From: Psococerastis gibbosa
Taxonomy: Eukaryota; Arthropoda; Insecta; Psocodea; Psocidae
Assembly: GCA_963971405.1 (NCBI GenBank)
Contig: OZ020487.1
Location: forward strand, 24,351,371 to 24,415,370
Direction: 5' to 3'
DNA: 64,000 bases
The position numbers and the translations under genes were made by a program. Below are positions 1 through 11,144 of the stretch, in pieces. The notes under the pieces were generated by a model. That model was not told where the DNA came from. It did no database searches and was given only the letters and a program-made list of their open reading frames with translations. Position 1 is the first letter of the stretch. Each line of letters opens with the position of its first letter.

Positions 1-723
1 GTGTTTCCAGGGATTTTAATCAATATAGTTTAAGAGGTACGTCAATGAGGAAAACTCATACAGGGAATATGTTATTTCATAAGACTGAAACAAATAACTA
101 CAGTGCGGCTGTAAATGATGAAGAATGTTCCATAACATCATGCCAAGATGAGAAGTCTACGGTATGTTTTAAGAAAACTTGTATTAATGCTATGTACACT
201 TAGACTATGAATAGGTGCCTACCGTATATTATGCGAATTGAATTCCATTACAGTTTCTGTCGGAAATTATGTAATTATAAATTTTATTTGTAGTATTATA
301 TGGTATATAATACTGTCATTAAATTAAATTAAAAGGCATTGAGCGTGGGTTTAAGTCCCGTCAAGTCCAGATTTTTCTTGATTCTCTAATTTCGACCACT
401 ATGTAGCCTAACCGGTTTATTAACTAAGTTAATATAATAAAGCCAATAAAATTCGAGAATAGCATGAGTAATTTTATAAAAGTACACCTACTTCTTTAAT
501 TAGGTAGGTATTAAATTGCCTGCTTGTTAGCCCTTAGAGACGAATAATTTGTCTTCTTATGTCAACGAAAAGGGTCGCTATGACCATCCACTACATTTTT
601 TAAGTATGCGCGCCAAATAGGTGGTGATCAAATTGGTCTATGACCGCATTGCTGAATAGGAGTTGGATGCTCTGCAGAATAACAAAACCACATAATTTAC
701 ATTTAGATAACGGATTTGCAGCA

Positions 724-838
724 GAGGGCAGCATGTAAATGAGGTGGTCCCGTTAAGTGTAAGAGAGCCGAGAGGGCTTTATTGCATGAACTCCACTAGG
801 ATGTCTGGTTAGCTAGGTTGGAACAAGAAGTCATTCAG
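724..838 (+). repeat. SINE 3' fragment
   Basis: This stretch matches the 3' half of the tRNA-like SINE at 5760-5975. Both share a 'ggtcccg' block, an 'agagggcttta' block, then 'ctaggttgg' and a tail beginning 'aacaagaagtca' here. The tRNA-like head is missing. Upstream (1-720) I see no gene; a B-box-like 'ggtttaagtccc' near 349 may be another decayed SINE head. Confidence 0.5.
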
Positions 839-928
839 AGGACATTCTTCTGTAGTTGCAATCTAGCGATTGGTTTGCAGCAAATCTTTCCATCTCCTTC
901 TCCACTCCTCCCTGTCTCATGGACATGC

Positions 929-1283
929 TACGTAGAAAATGAGCACCCCAAAATTTGTTGTTTTATTGACTTTTTATTTTTTATTTAATTAAAAAAACAA
1001 GTCATTAAAGATTTGGCTCATGGAAGTTATAGAAGACTACTTCAAGCATCAGATAAATTTTTGGTACCTTACTTCTTCCATAAATACCAGAACAGACAGG
1101 ACAGGACTAAAATTTCTCGTATTCTGGGATTTTTGGAAGAACTACAAAATCGAAAAGTAAAAATACCCGATTACATTATGCACGAAGTAGTCTTTTACAA
1201 CTTATATGAGCCAAATTTTTAAAAACTTGCTGAATTTATTAAATAAAAAATTAAAAGTATTTGTAGTGCCAATTTTCTACGTG
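929..1283. mobile_element. Diverged foldback element of the TTAA-flanked family
   Basis: The ends are inverted: 'cgtagaaaat' on the left and its complement 'attttctacg' on the right. Internal blocks 'gaagactacttcaagcat' and 'gcacgaagtagtctt' also pair. The same ordered blocks occur in the better copy at 13749-14132. There is no transposase, so it is non-autonomous. Short open frames here are by-products of the repeat. Confidence 0.55.
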
Positions 1284-1387
1284 ACAAATCCTCTTAAGTA
1301 CCTATTTACTTATTTATTTATTTATAATGTTCAGCAAATTTCAATTTCTATGACAAACAAAACACAGACTTCTACAATAGGTAGGTA

Positions 1388-1589
1388 TAGTCCACGCAAA
1401 ATGAGAAAAGTATGGACATGGAATGTTTTGATCCTGTCCAACACTGTAAAAATATTCCTTGCACCATTTTGGGTTACCTTTTTGCATTGGATGCAAGGCA
1501 TATCAAAAATTGTGCAAAGAATATTTTTACAGTGTTGCGCAGGATCAAAACATTCCATGTCCATTCTTTTCTCATTTTGCATGGACCTA
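1388..1589. mobile_element. TA-flanked foldback MITE, copy 1
   Basis: A near-perfect hairpin of about 200 bp. The arms start TAGTCCACGCAAAATGAG and contain 'ggaatgttttgatcctg' and 'tgtaaaaatatt' in both orientations. The flanks are TA. A close second copy lies at 34638-34835. The TA site and long inverted repeats suggest a Tc1/mariner-type MITE, an inference from the ends only because no transposase is present. Confidence 0.65.
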
Positions 1590-2514
1590 TACTATTAGCC
1601 TATACTACATGTTAGTTAAGCCTCTTTAATATGATATAAAATGCAATTAATTAATCATATTTTATAGAAAAAATTATTTTACAGCAATCTACTAAACTGA
1701 AAAACACGAAGCTTGCTGCTAAAATACTGCTTCGCTACAAAGGTGTGTTCTCTCCGCAGACTCAACTTCATCTCTGAGATTCTCCATCCGTCTCCAGCCA
1801 TGGGGACCAAACTACCATTTTTGTGAGTTACCATTATTATATCTTTCACAATACTTATAATAATGCATTGTTTATCTAGGGTAGGTCCGAAGGTACACGA
1901 AGACCCAAGATACCCAATTCTAAAGTTTATTATAATTCTAGAAACTCAGAGTCATTTTTCATTTTTCAATTTTTATCTGCGCCATCTTGCTTAAACTATC
2001 GACAAACCACCACTCCTCAGCCAATCAGAGCGCACCTCCTAAAGCTATTTCATACTCATAAACAACAATTTTATTAACGCTTAAAATAATTAATCTACAC
2101 TAGAATTTCTGCCTTATGTTTCAGGTATATGCAGCAAATTACTCGATTGCCTATTACAATATAGCTTTGATTTGCAAATTAAATGATTTAGGCTTAATAT
2201 GCGTACAAATAATTATATACATAACAATAACAATAATAATATTTATTATAGGCCTACATATTTTTTCGCCGAAACAGTGTACAGTGAAGTAAGAAGTGAA
2301 ATTCTCAACTGTAAAGGCATTGTAAATTAAACTTACGTGAAAAGCAGCAATTTCAAAAGACTATCCAAAATTAGATGCAAAACTAGCGAAGGTTCACAAA
2401 CTTACTCTATACAATGTATAGTATACGCGTTATGCCAAGACTTGCAAGCAAGTTGATTTGAACGGATTTCAAGTTTTAACCGACACTACGACTATACAAC
2501 AATTGCCTATACAA

Positions 2515-3369
2515 TGAAGTGTAGGCGATGTTAAGATGAAATCCATGATGAGGCCATCCTAGTACGATGCTATGGAAAGTGCGGCGGTGCGTATTATCTA
2601 GAATGTTCAAATCTATCCATGAGAACATACAATACAAAGTCTGAAGATGTAAAACAGAAATGGGTCTGCATCGCGTGCAGAGATAAAAAGAAAAAAAAAA
2701 CGAAATAGATGGAGATATAGAGGTAAGAGAATCAGATTCAGAGCGTGAGGAAAACGAACAAATATATACCGTATGTAAGAAAAGATAGACTAACTACTAC
2801 AGGGGCAAGGCAGAATGAGCAAAATCCTAAAATGTTTTATGAACACAATGGCAAAGCAACTGGAAAAGAGGGACGACAGAATAAAGAGATTAGATAGCCA
2901 ACTCCAAGACCTTCAATAACAAGCCCGTAAGAAAAATATTGAAATCCACAACCTACCGCAAAGTGAAGGCGAAGACAACGATTGATTACAGCTGAAAATA
3001 CAATGTGTTACAAAGGAGCTGGGGGTTGATTTGGCAAATGTCGACATTGAAGAATGGTTTAGAATAAATTCAAAAAATAAGGACAAGCCTAAACCTATAG
3101 TAGTACAGTTCGCATCAAGAAAAGTGAGAAACAAAATAATTGCGCAGAGAAAGAAAATTATTACCCAAGAACAAGCATTGCAGAATGGGAGTGAAGAAAG
3201 AATTTACATCAACGAAAACCTGACCCGTTTCAAAAAGGATCTCCTATATAAAACTAAAGAAGAGGCAAAGAAGGGAGGGTTCAAATATGTTTGGACATCA
3301 GAGGGTACAATATTAATGATGAAAAAAGAAGAAGGGGCAAGAGTAAAAAAAAAAAAATTAAAAGTGTAG
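2515..3369 (+). pseudogene. Non-LTR retrotransposon ORF1 remnant (PHD-like finger plus nucleic-acid chaperone domain)
   Basis: The 5' part encodes a Cys-rich motif (CRRC...VRCYGKCG...LECSNLS...WVCIACRDK) typical of the PHD-like finger in ORF1 of CR1-type elements, interrupted by an in-frame stop. About 400 bp on, an open stretch from 3031 to 3369 encodes 112 aa with 'FASRKVRNKII', 'ERIYINENLT' and 'GGFKYVWTSEGTI', the pattern of the ORF1 C-terminal domain in CR1/L2-like elements. Internal stops and the lack of an adjacent ORF2 show it is dead. Confidence 0.6.
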
Positions 3370-3399
3370 AAGACTTGTAGCATTCCTGTAAAAATGTTG

Positions 3400-4240
3400 C
3401 AACTTTCCCCAAAAACACCAAAAATAAGATTAGGAGTGAAAATTTAAATAAATAATTTTTATTTATTATTGTAGTAAAGTCGATGTAATTGAAAAAGAAT
3501 GATGAATTCTAATTGTAAAGCCGTTAGAGTACGGCACCTTAATAAAAGAAAAAATTAAAAGAAATTATGAAAAAAGCTACAGTGAGTTAGAAATATTATT
3601 AACACAAGTATATAGGTACCCGGAAATAGTATCCATACGTAAAAACGGATTTTAAAACTTATGAAAAAGATTTACATTAGGCCTATATAACTTGCACAAC
3701 TACAATAAATTTGATTTTTTTTCGGTTAATTATCAACGTGCTATAAAAATCTTAAATTTTAAAATTATAATTATTTCGATGATAAATATAAATCAGCGGA
3801 AAAAACTAGATAGGTATATGAGGGAACAACAAAGGTTACAGATACCAATTACATAGCCTAATATATGGGGGCTGAAAATATAGTACTAAGACCAAAATTT
3901 GTTTTACGAAATCCCCCAATCTATAGTATAAAAAAGGAAGAAGAATTGGAGAAGCAAAAAAAGCAATAAAAAAATGGTTGAACGTTAGAAACTCAATAGG
4001 CCTACTGAAAATACAAGTACATAAAAAGGTTGCAACATTTTAGTTAAGAAGACGCCACCCCCGACAAGCGGAAGCTTTGGGGGTTGTCGTGATTTGTAAT
4101 TAGCATATATTTACTGTGCATTACTGTAGGCCTAATCCCCTAGCTGCCGCTGGTGAAGCAACCAGTTAGGAAAAAAAATATATTATTATTATTATTATAC
4201 ATATCAATTACGGTAGTCTAAAGATGTACGACTTGCACAC
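3400..4240. other. No gene seen: AT-rich repeat-derived DNA
   Basis: This stretch follows the ORF1 remnant. It contains A-rich runs, a GC-richer block near 4050-4160 ending in an (ATT)n run at about 4178-4198, and no open frame of note. The ATT-tailed block may be the 3' end of another retroelement, but this cannot be shown here. Confidence 0.4.
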
Positions 4241-4439
4241 AGCGGCCATTTTGGAATATCTTTCTTTCTTTTCCTTGTCCAGTGTTCCCTGGACAAGGAG
4301 CATATATATTACAAAAATACAATACATAAAATTCCATCCCGCATCCCCAAGCTAGGCCTAGCGCTTATTTGCGACAAAAGACTCATACAGTGCTGCTAAA
4401 CAAGGCTTAATCATTTATTTTTGTTATTTATTTATAATA

Positions 4440-4860
4440 TTTATTTTAAATTTATTTTTATTTTTATTTTATTTTTACTTGTTATTTTAATGTCAGTTTT
4501 TATTATTATTAACTCCCATTGACCAGCCATCTTTTTATACCCGCTTTTAACTCACCCATCTGTTTAAATTTTTTCATTTGTAGAGGAAGTTCATTAAATA
4601 TCTTTGGTATAAGTACTTTGTTTAATCTCTCTCCGTATTTGTTATATGTTATCTCAAACGTAAGCTTTTTTGGGTTTCTTGTATTGTACTTCCCTTTATC
4701 ATCTATTTGGTATTCTTTTTTAAAATAGTTATCTCTTATTAATTTATACTTGAATAGTTTCGTTATTGGCAGAATGTTAAAGCATGTTTGAATTTTTCTT
4801 CGTATTGTTTGTAGCCTATTTCTTGTTGATTTTATAATAATAATATAATTGTTAATTATT
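4440..4860 (-). pseudogene. Non-LTR retrotransposon ORF2 C-terminal fragment
   Basis: Read on the minus strand, the frame carries 'KYNTRNPKKLTF', 'KYGERLNKVLIPKIFNELP' and a terminal 'AGIKRWL', the usual last ~100 residues of ORF2 after the reverse transcriptase in several non-LTR clades (NTR...P..FN.LP...K..LK.WL). Only the 3' end is present and the sequence is AT-rich and decayed. The clade is not assigned. Confidence 0.5.
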
Positions 4861-4869
4861 ATTTCCCTT

Positions 4870-5750
4870 CCTGGAAACTTATCTGCAGGCGCCTCTGGAT
4901 AGGTGGGCTACCATACCTATAATCCTTCCCTACAAAGAAAGCTGCGGCCGCACTTGCTGAGTATGCCGCCTATATAGGTTTAGGAGAATTTATTGGTCCG
5001 TTTTTTTAGGACTAAGCCAGAAGCCAGAATAATCATGCAACCTGCACGCGAAACGTCCAATTCTTTCACCTGATGTCAATCCGGACCACCATCGCCTGCG
5101 TAGACCACTGAAAACCCCGCTTTGCTTACTTGAAGTAGAACGTGTATATGCATCGTACACCGGTCAACCGACAGTCTGAAATATGGCATTAGACACTTCC
5201 TATGTATATTAAACCGGGTAAAGGGGAATTATTGCTTAACTTATTATGGGCCCATAATTCAATTCAAACCAGAGCCATTAGGCTATAATGGGCATGATGA
5301 TTTCATGACAAATGGAGTTGAACATACTTAAAAATGCTGTAATAATTTTGTCTCAATTCTGCTTGTTGCCTATAAATGTACATTAGCAATGTAATTATTA
5401 TATTTTGAATGTAAATAAATTGTATTCATTACGTCTGATACCTACCGTGAGTAGGGACAGTTTAAAACAGACAATACATCCCATTTACACATGGGAACTA
5501 AAAAGCTATAGCCATTTTTTTTTTTTTTAAATATTCAACCCACCTACTTAGGTTGCTGGCCCGGTTTAGTCCTATAAAATAACAAACTTTTTACAGAACC
5601 CAACATGGGGCTACTGCCTACATGTACAGTGTGTCGTATTAAATTATGAAATGTTGAGTCGGCTTGAATGGAATTTTTTAAAATAAATTTTGAACCTCTG
5701 CAAAAACATGGCTAAGCTGGAACAGTGCCAGGATTTGCCATAATATATAT
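4870..5750. other. No gene seen
   Basis: I see no coding or structured feature. The composition changes near 4880-5180, where a GC-richer block containing 'gcggccgc' could be another old repeat, then returns to AT-rich DNA. Confidence 0.4.
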
Positions 5751-5759
5751 ATGGAACAT

Positions 5760-5975
5760 AAAGACAGAACATGTAGAGTAGTGGTACAGACTCCAACTTT
5801 CACCCAAAAGGTTGTTGGTTTGAGTCCCACACTTGTTACATTTTCTGGCCATGTTTTGGAGGGCATGTAAAGCAGGCGGTCCCGGGCTTTCCTAGTTGAG
5901 TGAAAGCTAGGGCTTTATAGCCCTAACTCGGCTAGGTTGGCTTTGTAATAGAACCAAAAGTCAATATTTATTTAT
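5760..5975 (+). repeat. tRNA-like SINE
   Basis: The head carries an A-box-like 'tagagtagtgg' and, about 45 bp on, a B-box-like 'ggtttgagtcc', the RNA polymerase III promoter layout of tRNA-derived SINEs. The body ('gcaggcggtcccgggc', 'agggctttatagcccta', 'ctaggttgg') and the tail 'aaccaaaagtca' recur at 724-838 (+), 29556-29752 (-) and 47628-47700 (-). A matching full copy on the other strand elsewhere supports a mobile unit rather than a tRNA gene. Confidence 0.75.
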
Positions 5976-6102
5976 ATTTTTATTTAAAGCCCGTTACATT
6001 ACAGGACAACAAGGTATAAGTTAAACTGCGATAAACATGTTTAAAGCTATTTTCAGTTAAGGATTTTTGATAAGCTTGAAAGGGAACGTGGGACCAGTGC
6101 CA

Positions 6103-6107
6103 GGGGC
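6103..6107. repeat. Copia target-site duplication (left)
   Basis: GGGGC directly abuts the LTR that begins at 6108. The same five bases follow the other LTR at 10741-10745. A 5-bp duplication is usual for Ty1/copia integrases. Confidence 0.85.
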
Positions 6108-6364
6108 TGTTGGGTTATGCCTTGGATCGGTTTTAAATTTATAGATAAAAAAATATCACACTTTGAATTAATATTGTGTATTCGCCATCTTTGTAGCAAG
6201 GAAGTAAAAAAACATTGTAAACTCTAAACAGTGTCACAGACAATGTCATAGACAAACAAAAATATTATTAAATTAATATTTATTTTCATTATTATTATTT
6301 TTAATTTTATTATTATTTTATTATGAAATAGCAAAAATTATAATTTAAAAAATTTATTTCAACA
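6108..6364 (-). repeat. Copia 3' LTR (257 bp)
   Basis: The LTR runs TGTTGAAAT...ACCCAACA on the minus strand and so has the canonical TG...CA ends. It reads the same as 10484-10740 wherever I compared them. A purine-rich tract (AAGGGGTGGA on the minus strand, 6365-6374) directly precedes it and serves as the plus-strand primer site. Confidence 0.9.
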
Positions 6365-6457
6365 TCCACCCCTTAATTTTTGCATGAATAATTAAATTCC
6401 AAACTTTTAGTAAAATAAAATAAAATTCCTTCATTATATAGAAATACAATAAAAAGT

Positions 6458-9400
6458 TTAATCAACAAGCATTTTTCTAAACTTTTCAAATGAAGAATTA
6501 GGTAGAGCTTTTGTAAAAATATCTGCTGCTTGTTCACTACTTGGAACATGTTTTACTTCTACTACCTTGTTCTTTACTAGATCAGTAATAAATTTATATC
6601 TTACATCTATGTGCTTTGTTCGTTTTCCACAACCAGTTTTCATTACTTCAATTGCACTAGTATTATCAACAAATAGTAAGATTTCCAATTTTTCACCAGT
6701 TAATTCCTGGATTAAAGATTTCAAAAACAAACACATTTTTAGACATTCTGCAGCTGCTATATATTCAGCTTCAGTAGTGGAAAGTGTTACAATATTTTGT
6801 TTCTTTGAACACCAAGCTACAGGTCCGCCACAATAGTAAATCACGAAACCTGTGGTACTTTTCCGAGATATTTCATCATCTGCGTAACTTGCATCTGAAT
6901 ATGCAATTAGTTTATTACAATTTGAACCATTATACGTTATTCCTAAATTCTTTGTACCTTTTAAATATCTTAAAGTTCTTTTTACATCGGAAACATTATC
7001 AGTTTTAGGTTCAATACAACGACTTTCATAATTCACACTGAAAGTTATATCTGGTCGTGTTTTAGTAGAACAATATAAGAGACTACCGACTGCTTCGCGG
7101 TATGGAAAGGATATATTTTTACTGTTATCTGACTTTTGATTACATATTGGAGTTTTAACAGAATTTGCTTCCGACATATTATAAGTTTTAAGCATGTTTT
7201 CAACATATTTCTCCTGGCTAATTTTTATACCAGCTTTAGTTCTCAAAATTTCAATACCTACATATTTCTTTATGTCTTTGTTATAGGTAACTTCGCAAAG
7301 TTTGCTTAGCTTTTTTACAAAATCATTCAACATCAATTCATTTTTACTTATTATTAATCCATCATCAACATGAATTGAAATTATCAAGCTTTTATCAGTA
7401 TTACAATAAATACAAGGATCTGATTTTAATCTCTGTAAACCAATCGATAATAAATAATCATTCAACTTAGAATTCCACAATGCTGGAGATTGTTTAAGTC
7501 CGTACAATGACTTTTTTAATAGACATACTTTGTCTTTGTTTTTAGCGTTTTTAAATCCTTCCGGAATATGCATAAAAATTTTCTCATTAAGATCGCTATT
7601 TAAAAATGCAGATTTTATATCAAATGAAGCAATTAGCATTTTTTTCTTTGCTGCTAAAGCAAATAACAATCGTAAACTATTTGAATCTACCACTGGACTA
7701 AATATATCGGTAAAATCTATGCCATTTTCTTGTTCGAAACCTCTTACAACGAGTCTGGCTTTAAAAGTATTATTATCTTTTTTGCGAAAAATCCAGCGAG
7801 AAGTCAAAATCTTATTATTTTCAGCTTCTGCTTTTGGAATATAAATCCAAGTTTTATTAGAAATCAACGATTCTTTCTCCTTCTCTACAGCATCTACCCA
7901 TTCTTTACATTCATTGCCTTTTACGGCTTCTTCAAACGTTAAATATACGCTATCATCAAATAGATCAGTTAAATTAGTTTCACAATCATCAAGTGTAGCA
8001 GGTTTCCGTAGATTAATTCTACTTCTTAATTTATAAGGGTATTCCTTTGGAGTTTCAGGTTCTGATTCAGACTCACCGTCAGCATCATTTTCACTGATTA
8101 TTTCCTCCACAGATTCATTGACTCTACGTGGGCTCACTTGGTGCTTGTCTGATTCAGACTCTGAATCCTTGAAAAATTCTGAAACATTAAAATCAAGTTT
8201 TACCATTTCTTCAGGTTTTAGCTTATTTTTAATTTTAAGTGAATTTTCAGGAAAAATAACATCCCTAGAAATAACAATCTTTTTAATGTTTGGGTCAAAC
8301 AAACGATAACCATTATGATTATAACCAACGAATATCAATTTTCTTGATCTTTCATCAAGCTTCTTAACACGAGGTAGAATTTTAGCATAAGCTTCAGAAC
8401 CAAAAATTTTTAAATTTTTTAAATCTGGTCTTTTTCCAGTCCAATTTTCTATGGGCGTTGCCTTGCTATTAACTGTTGGACTGCGATTAATTAAAAAACA
8501 ACTTGTCTTAGCCGCTTCACTCCATAAATTTTTATTAACATTACTATCAAAGAGTAAACTTCTTATTTTTTCAGTAATTGTCCGATTTAATCTTTCTGAA
8601 CGAGGGTTCATTTGAGGACTATAACTAGCAGTTACATCAAAAAATATTCCTCTATTATAAAACCATTGTTTTAATGGCAGGTATTCACCTCCACCGTCAC
8701 ATTTAAATCTGCATACTTTTAAACCTTTTTCATTTTCGGCTCGCAAAATAAAATTTTTTATAACATTTGCTGCATCTGATTTTGCTTTTATAGGATGTAC
8801 TTCACTATAACACGTAAAATCATCAATTATTGATACATAATATTTGCATTGATCAATAGATTCAATTTCAAAGGGACCTTCGACGTCACTATGAATTATT
8901 TCGAGCATTCGAGTAGCACGCTTTAAATTTCCACTAAAGGGATCACGAGCATGTCGAGCTTTAATACAAATTTCACAATTTTTAATATCTAAAGAATTTT
9001 TAGTTATTTTTATTCCATCTGACATTGTTGCAAGTCTTTGCAAATTTTTAAAACTAATATGACCTAATTTTCTATGCCATTCATAAATGTCGTCATAATC
9101 ATTCACAGAAAAAATATTTTCTCTATTTTTTAAATTTTGGTTTTTACCATATTTTAAATTAACAACGAACAAACCGTTATTTTCTTTACCTTCCATGACA
9201 GTTTCGAATTTTGAATTAATAATTTCTACGTTTCCTTTTGAAAATAATACAAACCCACCTTTATCGGTGATTTTTTTAACAGAAAGAAGATTTTGAGATA
9301 ACTCCGGTACGTAAACTACATTGTTTAATGTCACACTCTCACTCTTTAATGTTCCTATGGCCGTTCCAAATAAGGATTCATTCTTTTTTGCTAAACTGAA

Positions 9401-10354
9401 TTTTGATATTGCAGGATTACTATTCTCAAGACAATTTAAATTATTAACTAAATGTTTACTTGCTGCACTATCGACAGCTAAGCTAATACTTTTATTATTA
9501 TTAAAGTAATTGGAATTTTTAGATACCAAAAAAACTTTATTATTATTGCTGTCACCATTTTCTCTATTTCTGTTACGGAAAAAACACTCTGAGGATCGGT
9601 GCGAATTCCTCTTTTTACAAATTCCGCAATAAAGCGTATTTCTTTCATCTCTAGCTTTTTTAAAACATTTTTCAATCCTATGATTTCTTAATTTGCAATA
9701 CGTACAGAAAAGTTCATTTTTATTTTTAAAATTAGAATTAGATAGAGTACTTTTACCTTGGGCTAGTGTTTGGAATGCTACTGAGTTGTTTCCACATCGT
9801 TCGTCCTCTAATTGAAGACGAGAAAAAAGATTGGCAAGCGTCTTATCTTTTGCAGTGACTGACTCCCAAGCACTTCTGAAGGCGTTGAATTTTTCGGGAA
9901 GAGAAGATACAATCTTTGTTACAACCATCTCGTCTGTTAACTTTTCTCCCAATGAAGCTAGTCTATGGATAATTATTTTTATTTCAGCAATTCCCTTGTT
10001 GACATCTTCCAATTTAAAGTTGTAAAAATCCGTTAGAAGAGAACATTTTTGTTGATGAGTGTCCTTATTGTGGAGATCATTTAATGCTTTATACATTTCG
10101 GCTGATGTTGTACATGTTAGTAAATGCACAATTTGGCTGCTATCCACTGAGGTTACAATTAGTCTTTGAGCTTTTATGTCAGTTTTTATCCACGATGTAT
10201 CATCTTTTTTATCCTTGGTAAGGATACTTGGTAAAGGTTCCGTTCCGGTTGCAATGTCGTACGCATATATCGATTTTAAGATGACATCTATTTGAAATTT
10301 CCACGTGAGGTAGTTTGGACCATTTAATTTTTCAATTTTTACGTCTTCGGGCAT
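6458..10354 (-). CDS. Copia Gag-Pol polyprotein
   Basis: A single uninterrupted 1298-aa frame encoding the retrotransposon polyprotein. In order: Gag with two zinc knuckles (CTYC...H...C near residue 217 and CGIC...H...C near 243); an aspartic protease with 'VDSAASKHLV' near 293; integrase with an HHCC finger ('WHRKLGH...CEIC') and 'HSDVEGPF', 'DDF' and 'SERLNRTI' in the DDE core; reverse transcriptase with 'FDIKSAFLN', 'KSLYGLKQSP' and 'HVDDGLI'; RNase H with 'YSDASYADD', 'STTEAEYIA' and 'KHIDVRY'. The protease-integrase-RT order is diagnostic of Ty1/copia. The RT box is HVDD rather than the common YVDD. Nothing in the frame looks broken, so the element may be autonomous. Confidence 0.95.
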   Translation of the reverse strand: MPEDVKIEKLNGPNYLTWKFQIDVILKSIYAYDIATGTEPLPSILTKDKKDDTSWIKTDIKAQRLIVTSVDSSQIVHLLTCTTSAEMYKALNDLHNKDTHQQKCSLLTDFYNFKLEDVNKGIAEIKIIIHRLASLGEKLTDEMVVTKIVSSLPEKFNAFRSAWESVTAKDKTLANLFSRLQLEDERCGNNSVAFQTLAQGKSTLSNSNFKNKNELFCTYCKLRNHRIEKCFKKARDERNTLYCGICKKRNSHRSSECFFRNRNRENGDSNNNKVFLVSKNSNYFNNNKSISLAVDSAASKHLVNNLNCLENSNPAISKFSLAKKNESLFGTAIGTLKSESVTLNNVVYVPELSQNLLSVKKITDKGGFVLFSKGNVEIINSKFETVMEGKENNGLFVVNLKYGKNQNLKNRENIFSVNDYDDIYEWHRKLGHISFKNLQRLATMSDGIKITKNSLDIKNCEICIKARHARDPFSGNLKRATRMLEIIHSDVEGPFEIESIDQCKYYVSIIDDFTCYSEVHPIKAKSDAANVIKNFILRAENEKGLKVCRFKCDGGGEYLPLKQWFYNRGIFFDVTASYSPQMNPRSERLNRTITEKIRSLLFDSNVNKNLWSEAAKTSCFLINRSPTVNSKATPIENWTGKRPDLKNLKIFGSEAYAKILPRVKKLDERSRKLIFVGYNHNGYRLFDPNIKKIVISRDVIFPENSLKIKNKLKPEEMVKLDFNVSEFFKDSESESDKHQVSPRRVNESVEEIISENDADGESESEPETPKEYPYKLRSRINLRKPATLDDCETNLTDLFDDSVYLTFEEAVKGNECKEWVDAVEKEKESLISNKTWIYIPKAEAENNKILTSRWIFRKKDNNTFKARLVVRGFEQENGIDFTDIFSPVVDSNSLRLLFALAAKKKMLIASFDIKSAFLNSDLNEKIFMHIPEGFKNAKNKDKVCLLKKSLYGLKQSPALWNSKLNDYLLSIGLQRLKSDPCIYCNTDKSLIISIHVDDGLIISKNELMLNDFVKKLSKLCEVTYNKDIKKYVGIEILRTKAGIKISQEKYVENMLKTYNMSEANSVKTPICNQKSDNSKNISFPYREAVGSLLYCSTKTRPDITFSVNYESRCIEPKTDNVSDVKRTLRYLKGTKNLGITYNGSNCNKLIAYSDASYADDEISRKSTTGFVIYYCGGPVAWCSKKQNIVTLSTTEAEYIAAAECLKMCLFLKSLIQELTGEKLEILLFVDNTSAIEVMKTGCGKRTKHIDVRYKFITDLVKNKVVEVKHVPSSEQAADIFTKALPNSSFEKFRKMLVD

Positions 10355-10469
10355 GGTGTACTGGTAAGATTAGGTTACACAAGCACTTTGCACACGCGAC
10401 AATTTTAATTATTATTTTTAATTTTTCTTTTTAATTGATTTTACGGAACATCTTGGTTTCCCGATTTAT

Positions 10470-10483
10470 CTGGGCCCATAACC
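10470..10483 (-). promoter_or_regulatory. Copia primer-binding site
   Basis: Directly after the 5' LTR on the minus strand the sequence reads GGTTATGGGCCCAG. In Copia elements this block pairs with an internal half of initiator methionine tRNA rather than the tRNA 3' end. The assignment rests on that known motif. Confidence 0.8.
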
Positions 10484-10740
10484 TGTTGGGTTATGCCTTG
10501 GATCGGTTTTAAATTTATAGATAAAAAAATATCACACTTTGAATTAATATTGTGTATTCGCCATCTTTGTAGCAAGGAAGTAAAAAAACATTGTAAACTC
10601 TAAACAGTGTCACAGACAATGTCATAGACAAACAAAAATATTATTAAATTAATATTTATTTTCATTATTATTATTTTTAATTTTATTATTATTTTATTAT
10701 GAAATAGCAAAAATTATAATTTAAAAAATTTATTTCAACA
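10484..10740 (-). repeat. Copia 5' LTR (257 bp)
   Basis: Same sequence as 6108-6364 as read by eye, with TG...CA ends on the minus strand. It is followed on the plus strand by the GGGGC target duplication at 10741-10745. It should carry the element's promoter and polyadenylation signal. Confidence 0.9.
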
Positions 10741-10791
10741 GGGGCCACTATAACAAGAAGAATATTATGTATTTAGGTCTATACCAGTGAC

Positions 10792-11029
10792 CAGGGTTTC
10801 TTAAAGTTTAGTGGTGTCCACGGACTCCTTAGGGGTCCGTAGCATGGATTGGGTATCAGGGGTCCGCCAAACAGCAGCACCCTTCTCATTAACTTAGCAT
10901 CAGTATAAGTTAGATAAAAGTGCAAATAAAAGTAGTTTTAATGATTAATAAGATTTAGGCGATTTTTGCATTTCCAAATATAGTTTTGAAAGTGGTCCGT
11001 GGCTGCTGCAAAAAGTATCAGAAACCCTG
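10792..11029. mobile_element. hAT-like MITE
   Basis: The ends are CAGGGTTTCT and AGAAACCCTG, with 'gtccacgga' and 'tccgtgg' as further inverted blocks. CAG...CTG ends with this pattern are typical of non-autonomous hAT elements. The 8-bp flanks do not match well, so the copy is old or its ends are slightly misplaced. Confidence 0.55.
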
Positions 11030-11144
11030 GCGTAGACGCAATACCCAACGGTAATAAAATATAATAGATTGTGCTAAGTATTGATGATATCGGGCAAACG
11101 TATGGGATAATGTCAAAGGAAAGCTTTCCAGGTTGTAGGGTTTC

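Larger units (their letters stand above)
6108..10740 (-). mobile_element. Complete Ty1/copia LTR retrotransposon
   Basis: A 4,633-bp element on the minus strand: 5' LTR 10484-10740, primer-binding site about 10470-10483, gag-pol 6458-10354, polypurine tract about 6365-6374, 3' LTR 6108-6364, flanked by GGGGC. Apparently identical LTRs and an intact frame mean it inserted recently. Transcription would start in the 5' LTR and run leftward. It sits in non-genic DNA about 1.6 kb upstream of PTAR1 exon 1, pointing away from it. Confidence 0.93.

Noticed and set aside
1206-1615. Overlapping 67-130-codon frames on both strands
   Set aside because: They fall in the TA-flanked hairpin; inverted repeats create matched frames. 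The same applies to 34516-34940.
5760-5840. A functional tRNA gene
   Set aside because: The B box is present but the cloverleaf arms do not pair, and the unit recurs with a non-tRNA body, so it is a SINE.
6567-10025. Several plus-strand open frames of 60-104 codons across the Copia region
   Set aside because: They lie antisense to the intact Gag-Pol frame and have no family resemblance.
10784-11037. 8-bp target duplication for the hAT-like MITE at 10792
   Set aside because: The flanks ccagtgac and gcgtagac agree at only about half of the positions.
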